NCBI GenBank assembly: GCA_041287425.1
Contig: JBEULG010000011.1
Span: forward strand, 1 to 64,000
Direction: 5' to 3'
DNA: 64,000 bases
From: JAFGSI01 sp041287425
Lineage (GTDB): Bacteria > Chloroflexota > Anaerolineae > Anaerolineales > Villigracilaceae
The position numbers and the translations under genes are program-made. Numbering within the stretch: position 1 is the stretch's first letter; the number at the start of each line of letters is the position of its first letter. Under the pieces are notes generated by a model. The model was not told the DNA's origin and ran no database searches. It worked only from the letters and a program-made list of their open reading frames with translations. Positions 60,419 through 64,000 of the stretch are shown piece after piece.

Positions 60419-61489
60419 ATGAAAACCAAAGTTTATGTGATGTTGTTCTTCCTGGCTGGACTTGGTCTGCTGCTCAGCGGCTGTGCCAGCGACCTGGTGG
60501 CCGGCACCTGGCCGGGCGTCTCGGCGGATGAGGCGCGCGCCTATGTGGCCGCCGGCTCTTTCGTCTATGCGGTTGACTTGCAGACCGGCCAGGAAGTGTG
60601 GCGCTTTCCTGAAAAGGCCTCGACGGCCAATCCCTTCTACGCCACACCCGCTTTGACCCCCGATGGCGAACAACTCATCGTTGCCGGTTTCAATCACATC
60701 CTCTACAGCCTCGATCCTGTGGATGGCACAATCAATTGGGAATTCAACCGCTCGCACGACCGTTATTACGCCGCACCGTTGATTGCCGATGAATTGATCT
60801 ACGCCGCCTCGGCCGATTACAACCTATATGCCGTTACCTTCGACGGCGACCTGGCCTGGCAGTTTTCGGCCTCCCAGGCGATTTGGTCGACGCCGGTCAG
60901 CGACGGCGCGCGCCTCTACTTTGGAGCGCTCGACCGCACCGTTTACGCCCTCGACGCTCGCCGCGGCTCTCTGGTCTGGAAGCAGACGCTGGACAGCGCC
61001 ATCCTCGCCTCGCCGGCGCTGGGCGCGGAAGGCCAGTTATACGTCGCCTCGATGGGGGGGCGGGTGTATGCTTTCGACAGCGAGAGCGGCGCCGCCCTCT
61101 GGCCGCAACCTTTCCAGGCGGAGGGACAGGTTTGGGCTGCGCCGTTTTTCCTCGAAGGCCGGTTGTATGTGGCCGATGTGGACGGCGTCATCTATACGCT
61201 CGATCCGGCAACCGGGCGGGAGAGCCAACCGCGTCTCCACGCCGGAGGGACCATCGTCAGCGCCCCGCGCCGCTTCGAGCAAACCCTCATCTTTGGCACG
61301 GAGGACGGCGCGCTGTTCCTGCTGACCCTCCCGGACGAGGTTCAAACCTTCGAGGTGGATGGTCGATTGTATGGTACGCCGGCGCTGGTCGGCGAGACCG
61401 TTCTGGTTGCTCCTTATCAGGCCGATTCACCTCTGATTGCGGTCACCTTGCAGGGGGCGCGGCGCTGGTCGTTCACGCCGGAGCGGTAA
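60419..61489 (+). CDS. Lipoprotein with PQQ-like beta-propeller (BamB-like)
   Basis: 356 residues from ATG 60419; an in-frame GTG at 60407 is too close to AGGAG. Signal peptide with lipobox LLLSGCAS. The rest consists of repeated blades with the pattern V(Y/F)ALD-x-x-x-G-x-x-x-W (VYAVDLQTGQEVWRF, LYSLDPVDGTINWEF, VYALDARRGSLVWKQ), as in BamB/PQQ-like propellers. It probably scaffolds proteins outside the membrane. Its place between yidD and yidC suggests a role in membrane protein insertion or folding in this lineage. Confidence 0.85.
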   Translation: MKTKVYVMLFFLAGLGLLLSGCASDLVAGTWPGVSADEARAYVAAGSFVYAVDLQTGQEVWRFPEKASTANPFYATPALTPDGEQLIVAGFNHILYSLDPVDGTINWEFNRSHDRYYAAPLIADELIYAASADYNLYAVTFDGDLAWQFSASQAIWSTPVSDGARLYFGALDRTVYALDARRGSLVWKQTLDSAILASPALGAEGQLYVASMGGRVYAFDSESGAALWPQPFQAEGQVWAAPFFLEGRLYVADVDGVIYTLDPATGRESQPRLHAGGTIVSAPRRFEQTLIFGTEDGALFLLTLPDEVQTFEVDGRLYGTPALVGETVLVAPYQADSPLIAVTLQGARRWSFTPER

Positions 61490-61501
61490 GGGAGAAATGC
61501 C

Positions 61502-62284
61502 ATGTGGGAAACACTGATTGTCAATCCGTTCACCAACGTTTTGCTTCTGATCTATAACCTGGTAGGCCAAAACTTCGGCGTGGCCATCATTGTCTTTACG
61601 GTGTTGATCCGCCTGATCACCCACCCCCTGACCGCCAAACAAATCAAATCTACCCAGGCCATGCAGGAACTGCAGCAATCCAAAGAATGGCAGGCCATCC
61701 AGAAGAAATATAAAGACGACAAGGAAAAACTGGGCCAGGAACAAATCCGGCTGTATAAAGAGAAGGGAATCAGCCCCTTCGGCTCCTGTTTGCCGACCTT
61801 CATTCAACTGCCCATCATGCTCGGCCTCTACCAGAGCGTGATTCGCGCCCTGGCCGCCTCGCCGATGCAGTTGCTCGTCCTGACCCGCATCCTGTGGCCT
61901 TTGCCCGGCCTGTCAGAATTGATTCCCATTAACAGCCAGTTTCTGTGGATGAATCTGGGGCAGCCAGAACGCATTTACATTGGAGGCATTGGCATTCCAT
62001 TTCTGGCCATTCTCGTCGCCCTGACGACTTATATTCAATCGAAAGTCACCATTCCGCCGGTGACCGACCCGAACGACCAATCGGCCCAGATGAATCGATC
62101 CATGGCGCTGATGATGCCGTTGATGATGGCCTACTTTGCCCTCAGTTTTGCTTCGGGCTTGGCGGTGTACATCATCGTCAGCAACTTGCTGAGCCTGGTG
62201 CAGTACGCCATCTTGGGAAAGGTATACTGGAGCAATTTGTTGCCCAAAAGAGGTCGTCCCGGCAGCAGTAAATCGGAGAAGTGA
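61502..62284 (+). CDS. yidC: Membrane protein insertase YidC/OxaI
   Basis: 260 residues, the short form without the large periplasmic domain of E. coli YidC. GVAIIVFTVLIRLITHPLTA, the positively charged cytoplasmic hairpin (QQSKEWQAIQKKYKDDKEKL), FIQLPIMLGLYQSV and MMPLMMAYFALSFASGLAVY are typical. It inserts membrane proteins alone or with Sec. GGGAG upstream. Confidence 0.96.
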   Translation: MWETLIVNPFTNVLLLIYNLVGQNFGVAIIVFTVLIRLITHPLTAKQIKSTQAMQELQQSKEWQAIQKKYKDDKEKLGQEQIRLYKEKGISPFGSCLPTFIQLPIMLGLYQSVIRALAASPMQLLVLTRILWPLPGLSELIPINSQFLWMNLGQPERIYIGGIGIPFLAILVALTTYIQSKVTIPPVTDPNDQSAQMNRSMALMMPLMMAYFALSFASGLAVYIIVSNLLSLVQYAILGKVYWSNLLPKRGRPGSSKSEK

Positions 62285-62287
62285 AAG

Positions 62288-63007
62288 ATGGACAAACGTG
62301 CCACACTCGAGGTCATTGCGCCGACCGTCGAAGAGGCGGTCAATCAGGGTTTGAGCGAACTCGGACTTCCGCCGGAAGCGGTGGAGGTGGAGGTGCTCGA
62401 TTCGGGCGCGCGCGGACTGTTTGGATTGGGCGGGCGGCAGGTGCGCGTCCGTTTGACCGTCAAGGGCGAGGCGACCGATTCTGCCGTCACCACCCAGGCC
62501 GAACCCGTTGACACATCTCCCCAGCAAGCCGCCGAGACGGACGATGAACTTCTGCGCTTGGCGGAACAGACGGTGGCCGAGTTGCTGAATCGCATGAAAA
62601 TCCCGGCCCGCCTGTCAACCCGCTATGGCGAAGCCGATGCCGATGGCCGCCGCCCTGTGCTGGTGGACATTCGCGGCGACGATTTGGGCGTCCTGATTGG
62701 CCGTCGAGCGGAAATCTTGAACGCCTTGCAGTACATCGTCAACCTGATTGTCAGCAAACAAATGGAATCTTGGGTTCAGATTGTGATCGACGTGGAAGGC
62801 TATCGCATGCGGCGAGACCGCCAACTGCGTCAGATGGCCCGCCGCATGGCCGAGCAAGCGGTGCGGACCGGCCGCCGTCAGGTTCTGGAGCCGATGACAG
62901 CCAGCGAACGGCGCATCATCCATCTGGAATTGCGCGACCATCCGCAGGTTCTGACTCAGAGCATCGGTGAAGAACCGGCCCGCAAAGTCACCATCGTGCC
63001 GAAATAG
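62288..63007 (+). CDS. jag: Jag/KhpB RNA-binding protein
   Basis: 239 residues. Jag_N (EVIAPTVEEAVNQGLSELG, GLFGLGGRQ) at 1-55, linker, KH domain with GVLIGRRAEILNALQYIVNL, then R3H (MTASERRIIHLELRDH). Binds RNA and influences cell-envelope functions in other bacteria. It starts four bases after yidC and ends before a terminator. Confidence 0.95.
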   Translation: MDKRATLEVIAPTVEEAVNQGLSELGLPPEAVEVEVLDSGARGLFGLGGRQVRVRLTVKGEATDSAVTTQAEPVDTSPQQAAETDDELLRLAEQTVAELLNRMKIPARLSTRYGEADADGRRPVLVDIRGDDLGVLIGRRAEILNALQYIVNLIVSKQMESWVQIVIDVEGYRMRRDRQLRQMARRMAEQAVRTGRRQVLEPMTASERRIIHLELRDHPQVLTQSIGEEPARKVTIVPK

Positions 63008-63030
63008 GCGCGCCTGGCCCCGTTTTCCCT

Positions 63031-63062
63031 GCGCAACGCTGGCGGCGTTGCGCGCTTTTTTT
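63031..63062 (+). terminator. Rho-independent terminator after jag
   Basis: GCGCAACGC-TGGC-GGCGTTGCGC followed by GCTTTTTTTG. The 3' arm overlaps the -35 box of the next promoter. Confidence 0.88.
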
Positions 63063-63077
63063 GCCCTCAGGTATAAT
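63048..63077 (+). promoter_or_regulatory. Leaderless-type promoter of the PfkB-family gene
   Basis: TTGCGC (63048-63053), 18-base spacer, TATAAT (63072-63077); the ATG begins six bases later at 63084, so the mRNA should start at or beside the start codon. No Shine-Dalgarno sequence. Confidence 0.7.
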
Positions 63078-63083
63078 GTATCT

Positions 63084-63932
63084 ATGTCCGCCCCCTTCCC
63101 TCAAGAGACCGTTGATTACCTGGTCATCGGGCACCTGTCCCACGATTTGGCGCCGGAGGGGGCGCGCCTGGGAGGAACGGCGGCCTACGCGGCCCTGACG
63201 GCCCGCGCCCTCGGTCTGCGGGTGGGCATCCTCACCGCCTGGGGCAACGAGATCGGCCTGGAGGCGCTGGACGGCATCGAGATTTGGAGTGTGCCGGCCG
63301 AACGCAGTACGACCTTCGAGAACATCTACACCGCCCAAGGCCGCCTCCAGCGATTGCACCATCGTGCCCCCGATTTGCTTCCCGAACAAATTCCTCCCCC
63401 CTGGCGGGAGGCGGCCATCGTTCACATCGGTCCGATTGCCCAGGAAGCGAAACACCTGGCCTCTGCCGAACTTTCCCCCGCCTTGCTGGGATTGACGCCT
63501 CAGGGCTGGCTGCGCGCCTGGGATGAGAGCGGGCGCGTCTGGCCCTGTGCCTGGCCCGAGGCGGCCGCCGTCTTGCCGCGCGCCGACGCCGTCGTCATCA
63601 GCGTGGAAGATGTGGGAGGCAACGAAGAAGAGATAGAGTCCATGGCGCTGGCCAGCCGCATCCTGGCGGTCACCGAGGGGCCGTGCGGCGCGCGCCTTTA
63701 CTGGCATGGCGACTTGCGGCGTTTCCGCGCCCCGCAGATGGACGAGGTTGACGCCACCGGCGCCGGCGACATCTTCGCGGCGGCTTTCTTCTGCCGCCTG
63801 CACGTCACCCGCGACCCCTGGGAGGCAGCGCGCTTTGCCACCCGCCTGGCGGCCTTTTCGGTGACGCGGCGCGGCTTGCTGGGCATTCCTACCCAACAAG
63901 AAATCCAAGATTGCCTGGTGGAGGTATTCTAG
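63084..63932 (+). CDS. PfkB-family carbohydrate kinase
   Basis: 282 residues from ATG 63084; the frame extends to 62967 inside jag but promoter and homology favour 63084. GHLSHDLAPEGARLGGTAAYAALTARALG is the N-terminal PfkB pattern and DATGAGDIFAAAFF holds the catalytic Asp and anion hole. Phosphorylates a sugar or nucleoside; substrate unknown. Its place between jag and parA, where mnmE/gidA often sit, is unusual. Confidence 0.9.
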   Translation: MSAPFPQETVDYLVIGHLSHDLAPEGARLGGTAAYAALTARALGLRVGILTAWGNEIGLEALDGIEIWSVPAERSTTFENIYTAQGRLQRLHHRAPDLLPEQIPPPWREAAIVHIGPIAQEAKHLASAELSPALLGLTPQGWLRAWDESGRVWPCAWPEAAAVLPRADAVVISVEDVGGNEEEIESMALASRILAVTEGPCGARLYWHGDLRRFRAPQMDEVDATGAGDIFAAAFFCRLHVTRDPWEAARFATRLAAFSVTRRGLLGIPTQQEIQDCLVEVF

Positions 63933-64000
63933 TGGGACGCGTCTACACCCTGGTCAACCAGAAGGGCGGCGTCGGGAAGACGACCACCGCCATCAACCTG
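63932..64000 (+). CDS. parA: ParA/Soj chromosome-partitioning ATPase (partial, 5' end only)
   Basis: 23 codons from a GTG that overlaps the upstream TAG stop. The encoded start GRVYTLVNQKGGVGKTTTAI contains the deviant Walker A motif KGGVGKTT of ParA-type ATPases. With the rpmH cluster this indicates the origin-proximal region; parB should follow outside the window. Confidence 0.9.
   Translation, partial: MGRVYTLVNQKGGVGKTTTAINL

Overview
The window looks like a chromosome segment of an anaerobic Chloroflexota bacterium, most likely of the Anaerolineae type. The reasons are: giant multi-pass membrane proteins carrying the YYY signature known from Chloroflexi and archaea; secreted proteins with Thr-Pro-rich linkers; an oxygen-sensitive glycyl-radical enzyme with its activase; a mevalonate kinase; a decaprenyl-phosphate phosphoribosyltransferase-type UbiA protein; and high GC. 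The right end (rpmH-rnpA-yidD-yidC-jag, then parA) is the gene order usually found near a bacterial replication origin. The taxonomic call is inference; no rRNA is present.

Layout. 1-2623 (minus): a two-gene NLR-like pair, a small helical protein ending in a Gly/Asp/Asn motif and a STAND NTPase that begins with a matching motif and ends in near-identical 32-residue repeats. 2754-3998: a lipoprotein with a 96-bp tandem duplication. 4032-10276 (minus): a molybdenum hydroxylase operon (FAD subunit, DUF5674, a small helical protein, a membrane phosphatase-like protein, and a fused Fe-S/Mo subunit of XdhD/YgfN type whose first 2Fe-2S site has lost all four cysteines). 10480-17051 (plus): an SPFH-like membrane protein translationally coupled to an 1861-residue protein joining two aminotransferase-like domains to a PEP-carboxylase-like domain; imperfect direct repeats of about 60 bp flank this cassette.

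17174-26221: a serine hydroxymethyltransferase-GcvT fusion, a DhaL-like protein, tRNA-Val(UAC), an FAH-family hydrolase, and a surface repeat protein overlapping a histidine kinase gene. 26355-30754: a glycyl-radical dehydratase-type enzyme with its activase, a decayed REP-type transposase remnant between them, and a lipoprotein. 30825-36615: an MFS transporter, mevalonate kinase and UbiA-type prenyltransferase diverging from tlyA and lepA.

36700-55927 (almost all plus): an envelope block with a flippase-like protein, a GT4 glycosyltransferase, two methyltransferases, four very large GT39/DUF2298 membrane proteins, a DUF952 protein, cytidylate kinase and three different PlsC-type acyltransferases in a row. 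56106-64000: a large sensor kinase, then the origin-proximal block, a PfkB-family kinase with a leaderless-type promoter, and the first codons of parA.

The two most interesting systems are the repeat-flanked SPFH / aminotransferase-PEPC cassette and the NLR/small-effector pair with matching motifs, which resembles bacterial amyloid-signalling NLR pairs.
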